Assembly: GCA_963693285.1 (NCBI GenBank)
Contig: OY848924.1
Span: forward strand, 2,966,144-3,030,143
Reading direction: 5' to 3'
DNA: 64,000 bases
DNA from: Xestospongia muta
Taxonomy: Eukaryota > Porifera > Demospongiae > Haplosclerida > Petrosiidae
Below the pieces are notes generated by a model. It did no database searches, was not told the origin of the DNA, and saw nothing but the letters and a program-made list of their open reading frames with translations. Shown here piece after piece: positions 47,801-60,713 of this stretch (position 1 is its first letter; every line of letters begins with the position of its first letter). Position numbers and translations under genes: made by a program.

Positions 47801-49361
47801 TTGGAGATGAATTTAATGCCGCTCTCTGGTTCCTACATAATAAAGTAGGGACAATAAGGTATTTTAAAAATGTACCAAAACTTCAAAATGTAGTCATTAC
47901 TGACCCTCAGCTACTCTTTGATATTGTGACAGACTTAATCGTGAACACTTTTACTTTCAAAAAGGGTATACGGAGAAGAAGTGAATATGATAAATTTCGC
48001 TTATCTGGTCGTTTTACAAAACATCATTTAGAGAATTGTGAAGCTGTTAAAGAGAAATTGTTATCAGTAGAACAAGTAATAGCTGTTCTAGAACATCTTG
48101 TTATCATTGCTCCTGTAGGTGTAAATGAGTCTAATGAACAGGAGTATTTTCTCCCTTGTGTTCTAGTACATGCTTCTCTTCCATCTACTCCATTGTTACA
48201 TAATGATAGTGACATTCCTCCACTTCTTATTACATTCAAATGTGACTACACACCAAGAGGTATCTTTAGTTCACTCATTGCTAGAATCCTTGTTAATAGT
48301 AAAGACAAGTGGCATCTCTCATGTGAAGAAATCTTCAGAGATCAAGTTGAATTTTATCTTGTTAAGACCGGGCATAATGTTACTATCACCAACTTTTTTA
48401 GGTTCCTTGAGATTGTTGTAAAAACTCCTTGTGGCTTTTGCACAAAAAGTGATGAAAATATATATTTCTCTGTCCAGCACTATATTTCTCATTGTCTAAC
48501 TTATGTAAAGAATCAGCTTAATTACACAGATACTGCAGACCATTTCTTTGGCTTTTATTGTAAGGAACATAAGAACAGTTCTATAGAAGATCATCCTGCA
48601 ATATGTAATAATGGTTGTCCTACATATACAAAATGCAATCTTAAGGGAAGCCCTAAATCATACCTATTACCACAAGAAAAGCTGTGGTTTAATGGAAAAA
48701 GTGAGGTTGACTTATACATATATTTACACACAAATATATAATATATTATAATTGTGCTCTGATTATATACATTAAAGTGCAGATTTATATTTTAACGGAT
48801 ATAATTATAGTTACTTATTTTTTTTCTATACTATAGTTTCTGGCTGTAAAGTTGATTTACTATTACTTGAAGGTATGAATATATAATAGTATGGATAAAA
48901 TTGTAATAATTATTATTTGTATACTCATTTTAGCTACTAAACCAGAAAAGCATACATTGTTGACATTACTTACTCCTATCAGTGCTAAGTGGCAAGAGAT
49001 TGGAGATCTACTTGGAGTAGATTATAACATTATTGAGGAATTACAAATTTCAAACTTATCTAATGAAGTTAAGATGTCCAAGGTATTACAGAGCTGGTTG
49101 GATAATGCACCAACTCCAACATGGCATAAGATAATCAATGTCTTAGAGGGACCTCTAAAGAAGAAACCATTAGCTGCTGAGATTCGTAATACTCTAGCAA
49201 GTATGTATATACTGGACTATAATATTATAATTATGTATTAGATTGTGAATAAGTGACATGTAATCTTGCTTTTTATATATTAAATGGTACTTGAAAAAAT
49301 ATCTTACAGTTCACACCATATTAATTGTTTCTTTTGTTTAGATCATGGCAGAACCTGCTAG
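44886..49361 (+). CDS. Membrane ROC-COR-like GTPase with death domain, gene 2
   Basis: Exons 44886-45360, 46409-48700, 48837-48872, 48934-49200, 49342-49361 total 3090 nt, 1029 aa in one frame. The start is the first ATG (MKKVLFLFFVFSLMLFLLSN); upstream in-frame codons lack an ATG. Exon 1 again gives four membrane helices (around KKVLFLFFVF, GGAIVGGGFYVLIVNVIAQA, LITFYIPLSLIPSPLLASLW and FSSVFLSFLAFLYTSAAMIY). Exon 2 has GPPGVGKTT, the two-helix insert (VLFWTNFLVMMASIYFCICL and YHYFLSSGFVLALNWMYSCC), DCGGQPEFHEVLP and IGTHKDKL, then COR-like and Cys/His parts. The death domain is in 48934-49200 and the tail ends NHGRTC. The exon 2 donor is GTGAGG. Intron 1 is about twice as long as in gene 1 because two MITEs sit in it. 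Very similar to gene 4, its duplicate. Confidence 0.85.
45433..45835. mobile_element. MITE 1 in gene 2 intron 1
   Basis: About 400 bp between TACTCTGTCCGAGTTGAG at the left and TCAACTCGGACAGAGTATA at the right, a clean inverted repeat of 17-18 bp. Gene 1 lacks it: there the intron runs straight from gttattaattact to the sequence matching the right flank. Present at the same place in gene 4, so it inserted before the duplication. The 79-codon open stretch inside has no recognisable domain. Confidence 0.75.
45916..46037. mobile_element. MITE 2 in gene 2 intron 1, 39-bp inverted repeats
   Basis: AGTGTCTATTTGTCCGGCAG and the next 19 bases recur as an exact inverted copy ending CCGGACAAATAGACACT, around a loop of about 44 bases. 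Absent from gene 1 intron 1, present in gene 4 (55372-55493). The flanks ttttttaattcgt and ctttttaatttgt may be a target duplication. Confidence 0.8.
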
Positions 49362-50836
49362 CAGTTCTTGATTGCATTCACACAACATGTATATGTGACT
49401 AATAGAATTACTAGATAGATGACTGATGCATATTTTTTTAACAAATAAATACAATGTCTGCATATTGATGATAATGTAGTTGTATTTCTTTAATTGTTTC
49501 TGTTGTATTCTTTATTTGACAGACTTCAAGCTGCATTTTTATTTAAGATGAGTTTGTTTTACATTTTCTTGACTGTCATAAAATTATTATAATTTGAGTA
49601 TGAAAACTGAGATACTACTACGTCAAAGGGATTTAAACAGCTGCATTTTCAATGAATTTTATAAATACATAGCTAAAGTCAGGAAGAGCTTTAGTATAGA
49701 GACTATATTCAGTTTTGATTTCGTCATAGTATATTGTATTAATGTTAGTTATGAAGATTATCATTATATACACTACTGTAGTATTTTATAATTATTATGA
49801 TAGTTGTTTATGTAAATATCAAGGATGAGGTAATATTGTCTTGAAGATTACTATATCTGTCCTATCTAGAAAGTATATAAAACTATGGTAAGAGAAAGTG
49901 TGTTATGCTGTTGTAATGAAACTAGTGTATTATAAAACGTTCATAGTCACTTGATTGAAATATGTCTTATGATATCATTACTTCTGTATCATTAACTGTT
50001 CATTTATTTTTTGGCTTAATGCAATTGTTTAGTGAAAACAAAAGGTTAGTGTTAAATAGATAAATTTGGTTGTTGGAAGATAGATTGATATAAATCAATG
50101 AATATAGATTAGTTTGAAAAATGGATCGTTGTCACATACAATGCACATAGTACAGAAGATGATAGAGATACACTAAACATTACACTGATGTTATGTCTAA
50201 AGTAACATATATACTATATTTTGTAGATTTGAGTTCAATATCAATATTTTGATGAACTCAATAGTTAAGCAAAATCATTTTGTGTTCTTACACAATCTGT
50301 AGTAGATTTGCCTTGTCTATATGTGTATGGACTGTCACAATGTTTAATTGAACATTCTTACATACTACAAACATGTCCTTTGTTAGAAGTTATTTCTTTA
50401 AGTACTTGAACTGTACAATTCCCTAGTAATTACTTAACAAAGCATTTTACATTTTAATACTTTTCTTGGGGAAGCATGCAGCCTAAGTGACTATAAATCA
50501 GTTACTCAATCTGTTTAAATGGTGAATTCAGTTACTGATTGAGCCAGTTGGATAATGAGCCCACTCCAATGACATGAATGTCTTGCCCTCTTAAAGAGTT
50601 TCTGGTTATTAGTGTTTATAAAGTATAAATATGTATGTATTTTATGTGAATGACATTGTTGATGAATAAATAAATATTGTCATCTATTATACATAATAGT
50701 AGGAATAGTTAAAAGTGACTACTGCATGAAGTTAAGATATGGACATTTCTAACATATAACTCAAATGAATTTGTAACTCATCATAGTTTGTCAATTCTTT
50801 GCAGTGTTTGAACTCCTAGTAATTATAATTAAAAAA
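49362..50836. other. Spacer between gene 2 and pseudogene copy 3
   Basis: No gene seen. Matches the spacer after gene 4 (58841-60310) over most of its length. A 65-codon open stretch at 49594-49791 is not conserved as a reading frame in the matching spacer. Confidence 0.45.
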
Positions 50837-53305
50837 TAAAAAATCATTAAAAGTAAATATTATTCAATGTATGAATGTGGGTCCACCTACTGTTGGTAAA
50901 ACATTGAAAGAACAACTACTTGCTAACAATGAAGAGAGTACTACCGCATTTGCGCAAACATTCGAACATTATCAACCACCTAGTAGTCCAGTTTGTGAAA
51001 ATCTTAAAAGAATTCAAATAATATTGAACAGCAAGCAATGTAAGCAGTCTAATTTTACAGTTGCAGTAGATAATAAATATACTTGGAAAACTCTGTCATT
51101 TGATGAAGAAGTGATTGGTTATCTCAAGAAGATGTCATTGAGTAACAATAAAGTTAATAGTAAAATGTCACTTTGGACTTTTCTATTTATACTAAGAGTT
51201 GTAGCTATATATGTAAACTGTGCTATATTGCCACTTGCTTACTTGCCAGAAAGAGAGATTACATTTAGGAACAATGTAGTTAGTTTTGAAAAAAAATGGA
51301 TGCCTTTTATTTCTTTATTATTTTACTCTTCCTTTGCTTCTTAGCATTGATTCTAATTACATTATTGACTGATTGTATATACTCATGATGGACAAAATCA
51401 TTTACAACTCTAGCACAGGATATTGTTAAAGAAGCACTTCAACATGATGATGTAAAATATTTACAACCTCTATTTGATCAAACTTTCACTATCTACTTCA
51501 GAGATTGTGGAGGACAACCAGAATTCCATGAAGTTCTTCCTGCTTTCTTGTGTTCAATCTTTCTGAGTGTCTTGACACTCAATACAAAGTCACTTATAAA
51601 ACTAGTGCTGGTCAGGTATCTGATCCATATGTAAGTATTTTCAATGTTAAAAAAGTCCTTCTACAATGTCTAGCTAGTATTAGCTCAATTGGAAAGTACT
51701 CAAAGCCACAAATGAACAGAGTCAAATTAATGTTTATGTGGTTGTGGAAAAGGATAGTTAAAGTTTGGGGGAAAAAGTAAAAATGACAATTTCAAATGTT
51801 ATCATCATTGGCACTCACAAAAACAAACTTGGAGACACTAGAGAGGCTGATAATAAGGTTTTTCATATCAACAATCAGTTTGAAAATGAACTAAAAGGCA
51901 CAGACTGGTACTTTAAGGATATGATTGTACGAACAGCAAGTGGCAATTCTATTCTTGGAGTGAACACCTTCAATCAATGTCATAGTAAACAAGTGAAAGA
52001 TCTAGTTAATAAGGTAGCTCTAAATGGAGACTATCAATTTGAAATACCTGTATCATGGTTGGTATTTGACTTCTGTATGCATAAGTTTGAAAAGAAAGTA
52101 ATTTCTTTAAAAGAATGACAAAATCTTTCACAAGAATGTAATATTTCTCTTGAAGATGAATTTAATGCTACTCTCTGGTTTCTACATAATAAAGTAGGAA
52201 CAATAAGGTATTTTTAAAATGTACCAAAACTTCAAAATGTAGTCATTACTGATCCTCAGCCACTCTTTGATATTGTGACAGACTTAATTGTAAATACATT
52301 TTCCTTTAAAAGACATATAAAGAAGAAAAGTGAACATGACAGGTTTCGCTTATCTGGTCGTTTTACAAGGCATTATTTAGAGCAGTGTGAAGCTGTTAAA
52401 GAGATGTTATTATCAATAGACCAAGTAATAGCTGTTCTAGAACATCTTGTTATCATTGCTCCTGTAGGTCTAAATGAGTCTAATGAACAGGAGTATTTTC
52501 TCCCTTGTATTCTAGTACATGCTTCTCTTCCATCTACTCCATTATTACATAATCATAGTGACATTCTTCCACTTCTTATTACATTCAAATGTCACTACAC
52601 TCCAAGACGTATCTTTAGTTCACTCATTGCTAGAATCCTTCTTGATGGTAAAGACAAGTGGGAACTCTCTTCTGAAAAATCTTCAAAGATCAAGTTGAAT
52701 TTTATCTTGTTAAGACAGGGCATAAAGTTACTTTGACCAACTTTTTAGGTTCCTTGAAATTGTTGTAAAATCTCCTCGTGGGTTTAGAAGAAGAAGTGAA
52801 GCTGATTTACTCTTGAAGGTATGAATACATAATATAGGATATAATATTAATGTTCATCATTTGTATAGTCTTTTTAGTTACTAAACCAGAAAAACATACA
52901 TTGCTGACATTACTTACTTCTATCAGTGCTAAGTGGCAAGAGATTGGAGATCTACTTGGAGTTGATTCTGACATTATTGAGGGATTACTTACTTCAAGCT
53001 TATCAAGCCAAGTTAAGATATCCAAGGTATTACAGAGCTGGTTGGATAATACACCAACTCCAACATGGCATAAGATAATCTATGTCTTATAGGGACCTCT
53101 GAAGAAGAAATCATTAGCTGCTGAGATTCGTAATAGTCTACCAAGTATGTATATAATGGACTATAATATTATAATTATGTATTAGATTGTGAATAAGTGA
53201 CATGTAATCTTGCTTTTTATATATTAAATGGTACTTGAAAAAATATCCCACAGTTCACACCATATTAATTGTTTCTTTTGTTAAGATCATGGTAGAACGT
53301 ACTAG
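50837..53305 (+). pseudogene. Membrane GTPase-death family pseudogene (copy 3)
   Basis: It starts inside exon 2 (SLKVNIIQCMNVGPPTVGKT; the P-loop has lost one residue against GPPGVGKTT) and has no membrane exon 1 and no promoter box. The front (50837-51545) is divergent from the other copies. From about 51546 it is nearly identical to gene 1. Lesions: stops and a frame change in the second inserted helix (about 51340-51400), a deletion of about 28 nt after DCGGQPEFHEVLPA, a 1-nt loss near 51775, TGA after KEC-region at about 52116, TAA in the RYF motif at about 52213, a 1-nt loss near 52676. A roughly 400-nt deletion fuses exon 2 to exon 3 at 52797, removing the Cys/His segment and the exon 2 donor. 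The death-domain exon (52878-53144) contains a TAG. Last exon 53286-53305. Clearly dead. Confidence 0.9.
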
Positions 53306-54285
53306 CAGTTCTTGATTGCATTCACATGTATAAGTGACTAGTAGAATTACTAGATGAATGGACTGATGCCCTTTTTTAAAAATAAATACAATGTAAATAT
53401 TTTTATAGCAATGCAAGTGTATTTCTTTACTTTCTTTATGTTGTATTTTTTATTTGACACTATATGCTGTATTTCATTTACAATAGCTTTGCTTTACATT
53501 TTCTTGGTATAGAGACTATTCAGTTTAAATTTTGTCATAGTATATTGTATTAATCATTAAATTAAATATCATTAAATACACTACTGTAGTATTTTATAAT
53601 TATAATAATTGTTTATATAAATATTGAGGATAAAGTGATATTGTCTTGAAGATTACTATTTACCTAGAAAGTGTATAAAACTATGAGAAGAGAAAGTGAA
53701 TTTATGTCATGTTGTTGTAATGAAGCTATGTATTATATATCGTCACATGATTGAAACATGCCTTATAATATCATTACCCTGTACCATTTTGTTTTAATTT
53801 AATTGTTTAGTGAAAACAAAAGGTTAATGTTAAATAGATAAATTTGGTTGATGGATAGATAGATTGATATAGATCAATGAACATGGATTAGATTGAAAAA
53901 TGGATGTTGTCACATACAATCTATGTACTACAGAAGATGTTTGATGTACACTAAACCTTACGCTGATGTTATATTTATATATATACTGCATTTTGTAGAG
54001 TTCAGTTTATATCAATATTCTGATGAACTCAATAGTTAAACAAAATAATTTTGAGAGCTGTTATTATGCAATCTGTAGTGACTTTGCCTTGTCAATATGT
54101 GTAAGGGCTGTCACTACAAAGAATTCTTACATACTACAAACATGTCCTTTTTAAGAAGTCATTTGTGTAGGCACTTAAAAATGTGAAATTCCATAGTAAT
54201 TAGTTAACACAGCAGTTTACATTGGTAATACTTTTCTTGGGAAAGTATGCAACCAACATTTATATTATCTTACATAGTTAATGAA
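53306..54285. other. Spacer between copy 3 and gene 4
   Basis: No gene seen; duplicate of the spacer 43805-44791 with small indels. Confidence 0.5.
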
Positions 54286-54310
54286 ATTCCTTTTCGACAA
54301 TTGTATTATG
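54286..54310 (+). promoter_or_regulatory. Conserved upstream box of membrane GTPase gene 4
   Basis: ATTCCTTTTCGACAATTGTA plus TTATG, 69 bp before the chosen start codon. Confidence 0.55.
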
Positions 54311-54378
54311 CGTGGTATATAATTCTGAACAAGGAGTTTGGCTTTGTGAAATTATATAGCAAGCTACAAAGTAGAGAT

Positions 54379-57300
54379 ATGAAGAAAGTCTTATTTCTTT
54401 TTTTGATGTTTTCTTTGATGTTCTTTTTACTGTCGAATTTAGTGGCATATTTTAGTTCAACAAGTGAAACAAGTAAACTCGTTTTAGTTTTTGGCGTATT
54501 TGCTAAAACTATTTCCGAATATATTGCTGACCCAGAATTAATCATTCTTGATTTTCATACGATGTTTGTTGAATATGGTAGTGCTATTGTAGGTGGAGGG
54601 TTTTATGTATTGATTGTCAATGTCATAGCTCAAGCAATGATAAGAAGATGCAGACCATGTAAAACATTAATTACATTCTATATACCACTCTCTCTTATAC
54701 CAAGTCCTTTACTTGCGTCATTGTGGAAAAATGGTTATGTTAATTTTACCAGTATCTTTCTTTCATTTTTGGCATTTTTATATACATCTGTAGCCATGAT
54801 ATATGCTCGAACTACTTTAGGAAGACACACTATAATCAAAGCAAGTAAAACAGGTATGTGTGTTGTTTTAGTAAACTAAAACTTTAGCCAAGGTGTATTT
54901 TGTATGTATATAAGTTATTAATTACTGTACTCTGTCCGAGTTGAGTTGTACTTGTTCACGTGAATGTCATGCGAACAAACATTACCTGATTATTATTTTA
55001 ATAGTAATAATTGTTATATATAATAGAATATCTGTTTATATAATTAGAACTGTAATTTTGAGATGCCACGTGACATACGGCTGACTTCTCAAGGTAAAAG
55101 TATTATTCTAAGGTGTGGAATTTGAAGTATAGTTTACTACTTTCTCGTAGGACTAGAGAGCCAAATTTTTATATATATAATGCGCATTTGCGAGTTGAAT
55201 TGATTGGTGCAAGTTCTATGCGGATAGCACATAAAACGGCAAAGTTATTTACATGTCTGTGTGGGCCAATTCAACTCGGACAGAGTATATTACACTGTTC
55301 ATTTGTCATATCTTAAATAACGATATTACTTCCTCTATTACCGGAAATAGCAATGCACGTTTTTAATTCGTAGTGTCTATTTGTCCGGCAGGAAATGTAT
55401 ACTTTGTTGTATAATGGTAGGTTAAGGTATAAGGGGTGGGGATCAGTTTAATACACAACAAAGTATACATTTCCTGCCGGACAAATAGACACTGCCTTTT
55501 TAATTTGTGAAAATTATTAGTGACTGTTACGGAAAGAACTTGTATACCGCTATGCTTAGATATCATATTCCTTTAATTAGTTTTAACTTGTTATTGATCT
55601 TTAGAGTCTTAAATAAATTAAAATTACTACAAACTGAAAATAGTCTGAAATGTACATTTTGGTAAAATCCCATCCCTTGACTTTTAGTAATTAAAACTAA
55701 AACTGAATTTTTCCATCTTTTACCAATGTAATACTAAAATAGTAAAATATAAAGTTGATAGTTAATATATAAGCAAAAGCCAAATGTTAACAATTAAACT
55801 AGCTAAACAACACTTGTAAATGTATATGTTTAAATATTCAAATATAGTATTAACACATATATCCGCTTCTAATTTTTTGTAGACGAACAAAATTACATGC
55901 GTATCTACCAAGAACAACTTGACAGAGAAGGATCATTAAAAGTGAATATTATCCAATGTATGACTATTGGTCCACCTGGTGTTGGTAAAACAACCTTGAA
56001 AAAACATCTACTTTCTAATCATAAAAAGGATCCTAGTACATTTGGGACATCAGATCATCATCCTAGTAGTCCAAGTAGCCCAGTGTGTGAAGAAGTAAAA
56101 ATAACTCAAATAACACTAAAAGAAGTAAAAAGTAAGCAGTTACCTTGTACAGTTGCAGTAGATAACTATACTTGGAAAACTTGCACAATTGATGAGAGAA
56201 TGGTTGCCTGTCTCAAAACGATGTCACAAAATAAAAGTAGTCGTGTCAGTACTAATGAAGTATTGTTCTGGACCAATTTTTTAGTCATGATGGCTTCTGT
56301 ATATTTTTTCATCTGTCTCTATCTAATAGTATTTGAAAATATAGATGATGATAAAGTTGCTGATGAGTATATAAAGGAAAATATGGATACACCTACTATG
56401 ACTCTTATTTATGGTTCTATTGGTTATCATTTTTTTTTATCATCTGGTTTTGTACTGGCACTAAATTGGATGTATTCATGCTGTGTTAAATCCACCAAAA
56501 CTAATGACATAACTGCAGATGACCTTGTGAAAAAAACACTTCAGAAAAACCCTATTAAGACAGTACAGTCTCTCCTTGACCAAACTTTTACCATCTACTT
56601 CAGAGACTGTGGAGGACAACCAGAGTTCCATGAAGTTCTTCCTGCTTTAGTTCCACACTCCACTTTGTTCTTTCTTGTCTTCAACCTTTGTGAAGGTCTT
56701 GACACTCAATACAAAGTCACTTATAAAACTAGTAATGATAAAGTATCTGATCCATACGTGAGTAGTTTCACTATTAAACAAACTCTTCTACAATGTCTAG
56801 CTAGTATTGGCTCAATTGGAAACTACTCAAAGCCACAAATGAACAGGATCAAATTAATGTTTATGAGGTTGTGGAAAATAATATTTAAAGTTTGGCTGAA
56901 AAAAGTAAAAATGACAATTTCTAAAGTTATTATCATTGGCACTCACAAAGACAAACTTGGAGATGCTGTTGAGGCTGATAATAATGTTTTTCAAATCAAC
57001 AATTGGTTTGAAAATGAACTAAAAGGCACAGACTGGTACTTTAAGGACATGATTGTACGAACAGAAAGTGGCAATCCTATTCTTGGAGTGAACACCTTTA
57101 ATCAATATGATATTAAACAAGTGAAAGATCTAGTTAATGAAGTAGCTTTAAATGGAGACTATCAATTTGAAATACCTGTATCATGGTTGGTATTTGACTT
57201 CTGTATGCAAAAGTTTGAAAAGAAGGTAATGTCTTTAAAAGAATGTCAAATTCTTTCAAAAGAATGTAAAATTTTTCTTGGAGATGAATTTAATGCTGCT

Positions 57301-58840
57301 CTCTGGTTTCTACATAATAAAGTAGGAACAATAAGGTATTTTAAAAATGTACCAAAACTTCAGAATGTAGTCATTACTGACCCTCAGCTACTCTTTGATA
57401 TTGTGACAGACTTAATTGTGAACACCTTTATTTTCAAAAAAGGTATACGGAGAAGAAGTGAATATGATAAATTTCGCTTATCTGGACGTTTTACAAAACA
57501 TCATTTAGAGAATTGTGAAGCTGTTAAAGAGAAATTGTTATCAGTAGAACAAGTAATAGCTGTTCTAGAACATCTTGTTATCATTGCTCCTGTAGGTCTA
57601 AATGAGTCTAATGAACAGGAGTATTTTCTCCCTTGTGTTCTAGTACATGCTTCTCTTCCATCTACTCCATTATTACATAATGATAGTGACATTCCTCCAC
57701 TTCTTATTACATTCAAATGTCACTACACTCCAAGAGGTATCTTTAGTTCACTCATTGCTAGAATCCTTCTTGATTGTAAAGACAAATGGGAACTCTCTTC
57801 TGAAGAAATCTTCAGAGATCAAGTTGAATTTTATCTTGTTAAGACCGGGCACAATGTCACTATCACCAACTTTTTTAGGTTCCTTGAGATTGTTGTAAAA
57901 ACTCCTTGTGGCTTTTGCACAAAAAGTGATGAAAATATATATTTCTCAGTCCAATGCTATATTTCTCATTGTCTAACTTACGTAAAGAATCAGCTTAATT
58001 ACACAGATAGTGCGGACCATTTCTTTGGCTTTTATTGTAAGGAACATAAGAACAGTTCTATAGAAGATCATCCTGCAATATGTAATAATGGTTGTCCTAC
58101 ATATACAAAATGCAGTCTTAAGGGAAGCCCTAAATCATACCTATTACCACAAGAAAAGCTGTGGTTTAATGGAAAAAGTGAGGTTGACTTATACATATAT
58201 TTACACACAAATATATAATATATTATAATTGTGCTCTGATTATATACATTAAAGTGCAGATTTATATTTTAACGGATATAATTATAGTAACTTATTTTTT
58301 TTCTATACTATAGTTTCTGGCTATAAAGTTGATTTACTATTACTTGAAGGTATGAGTATATAATAGTACGAATAAAATGTGTAATATTTATTATTTGTAT
58401 ACTCATTTTAGCTACTAAACCAGAAAAACATACATTGCTGACATTACTTACTTCTATCAGTGCTAAGTGGCAAGAGATTGGAGATCTACTTGGAGTTGAT
58501 TCTGACATTACTGAGGGATTACTTACTTTAGGCTTATCAAACCAAGTTAAGATGTCCATGGTATTACAGAGCTGGTTGGATAATGCACCAACTCCAACAT
58601 GGCATAAGATAATCAATGTCTTAGAGGGACCTCTAAAGAAGAAATCATTAGCTGATGAGATTCGTAATACTTTAGCAAGTATGTATATAATGGACTATAA
58701 TGTAATAATTATGTATTAGATTGTGAATGAGTGACATGTAATCTTGCTTTTTATATATTTAAATGGTACTTGAAAAAATATCACACAGTTCACACCATAT
58801 TAATTGTTTCTTTTGTTTAGATCATGGCAGAACCTGCTAG
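54379..58840 (+). CDS. Membrane ROC-COR-like GTPase with death domain, gene 4
   Basis: Exons 54379-54853, 55883-58177, 58314-58349, 58412-58678, 58821-58840 total 3093 nt, 1030 aa in one frame, one codon longer than gene 2. Start is MKKVLFLFLMFSLMFFLLSN, the same ATG as gene 2; upstream open codons (from 54247) are likely untranslated because they also overlap the conserved box. All motifs of gene 2 are kept: four N-terminal helices, GPPGVGKTT, the two-helix insert (VLFWTNFLVMMASVYFFICL; YHFFLSSGFVLALNWMYSCC), DCGGQPEFHEVLP, IGTHKDKL, the Cys/His segment, and the death domain with LQSWLDNAPTPTWHKII. Differences from gene 2 are scattered single residues plus one extra codon before TVQSLL (NPIKTVQ against NLKTVQ), which is the gene 1 version. 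Intact, so probably still under selection after the duplication. Confidence 0.85.
54925..55296. mobile_element. MITE 1 in gene 4 intron 1
   Basis: Copy of the gene 2 element with the same TACTCTGTCCGAGTTGAG ends, about 30 bp shorter inside (deletion near 55127). Confidence 0.75.
55372..55493. mobile_element. MITE 2 in gene 4 intron 1
   Basis: Copy of the gene 2 fold-back element with the same 39-bp inverted ends. Confidence 0.8.
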
Positions 58841-60690
58841 CAGTTCTTGATTACATTCTCACAACATGTATAAGTGACTAGTAGAATTATTAGATGGATG
58901 ACTGATGCACATTTTTTAACAAATAAATACAATGTATGTATATTGATGATAATGTAGGTGTATTTCTTTAATTTGTTTCTGTTGTATTCTTTTTTTGACA
59001 CACTTCAAGCTGCATTTTTATTTAAGATGAGTTTAATGTACACTTTCTTGACCATCATAAAAATAATTATTATTTGAGTACAAAAACTGAGATACTACTA
59101 TATCAAAGTGATATGAACAGTTACATTTTCAATGAATTTTGTGAATACATAGCTAAAGCCAGGAAGACCTTTAGAATGGAGACTATTTAGTTTAGATTTC
59201 ATCATGGTTTATTGTATTGATGTTAGTTATAAAGATTATCATTATATACACTACTGTAGTATTTTATAATTATTATGACAGTTGTTTTTATAAATATTGA
59301 GGATGAGGTGATATTGTCTTGAAGATGATCATATCTGACTTTCTTAAGAAATGTATAAAACTATGGTAAGAGAAAGTGTGTTATGCTCGTGTAATGAAGC
59401 TGGTGTATTATAAAAAATATAGTCACTTGATTGAAATACATCTTATGATATCATTACTTCTGTACTATTGACTGGTCATTTTTTTTGTTTTAATGCAATT
59501 GTTTAGTGAAAACAAAAGATTAGTGTTAAATAGATAAATTTGGTTGATGGATAGATAGATTGATATAGATCAATGAATATAGATTAGTTTGAAAAATGGA
59601 TTGTTGTCACATACAATGCACATGGTACAGAAGATGCTGTAGGTACACTAAACATTACACTGAAGTTACATCTAAATATATACTATATTTTGTAGATTTG
59701 AGTTAAATATCAATATTCTGATGAACCCAATAGTTAAGCAAAATCATTTTGTTATTACACAATCTGTAGTGGCTTTGCCTTGTCAATATGTGTATAGCCT
59801 GTCACTACATAGAATGTTTAATTGAACATTCTTATATAAACATGTCCTTTGTTAGAAGTCATTTCTTTAAGTACTTAAACTGTGAAATTAGTTAACAAAG
59901 CATTTTACATTTTAATACTTTTTGGGGAGAAGCATGCAACCTAAAGTGACTATAAATCAGTTACTTAAAATAAAATGGTGAATTTAGTTACTGATTGATC
60001 CAAATGGATAATGAACCTACTCCAATGACATGAATATCTTGCCCTCTTAAAGAGTTTCTGGCTATTAGTGTTTATAAAGTATAAATATGAATGTACTTTA
60101 ATAATCATAGAATCATGTCATATATGTGAATGATGGTGTTGATAAAATAAATAAAATAGTGTCATATGTTATAAATAATAGTAGGAATAGCTAAAACTGT
60201 CTAATGAAGTTAAGGTGTGAACATTTCTAATATAGAGCTCAACTGAATTTGAAACTCATCATAGTTTGTGAATTCTTTGCACTGTTTGAACTCCTCGTAA
60301 TTATAATTATGTTGTTAAATAATTGTGGTATATGACAAAATATTGGAACAAATACAATGAAAAAAGTTTGACTTTACAAATTAATGTTTGTAGCTATGTA
60401 ACATTTGCATAAATGTTTGTAGATGTGCCCGTAAAATCAATAAAGATCCTTTTCGTATAACCAAATCTTTTTTTTAAATTATAAAACTCAATTAAGAAAC
60501 TAGTTTTCGTGTGTGAACTTTGCCATCAATAAACTTTGTTTTCACTGGACAGTAACATTTATCTTTTATGGTTTGTGAAGTTCAGCACAATGTATAATAT
60601 TGTGAGAACTTTCATGTAGATTAGGGCATATTGTATATTAGGGCATATAATATTGAATATGATATATGCCTGATTCACATATTTGGTGAA
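58841..60690. other. Spacer after gene 4
   Basis: No gene seen. It matches the gene 2 downstream spacer up to about 60310, then unique A+T-rich sequence. Confidence 0.45.
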
Positions 60691-60713
60691 GTGAATAGGT
60701 CTAGTATGATTAA

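Larger units (their letters stand above)
41640..50836. repeat. Segmental duplication, unit A (about 9.2 kb)
   Basis: From the middle of gene 1 exon 2 to the region after gene 2, the sequence recurs in the same order at 51546-60310: gene 1 3' half and pseudogene copy 3, the spacer 43805-44885 and the spacer 53306-54378, gene 2 and gene 4, the following spacers. The offset is about 9.49 kb across the gene 2/gene 4 part. Both spacers and introns are alike, so it is a DNA-level duplication, not retroposition. Confidence 0.85.
51546..60310. repeat. Segmental duplication, unit B (about 8.8 kb)
   Basis: Counterpart of 41640-50836. The left junction lies inside the pseudogene, where the divergent front changes to gene 1-like sequence just after cctgctt. 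Unit B is shorter mainly because of the 400-nt deletion in copy 3. Confidence 0.85.
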
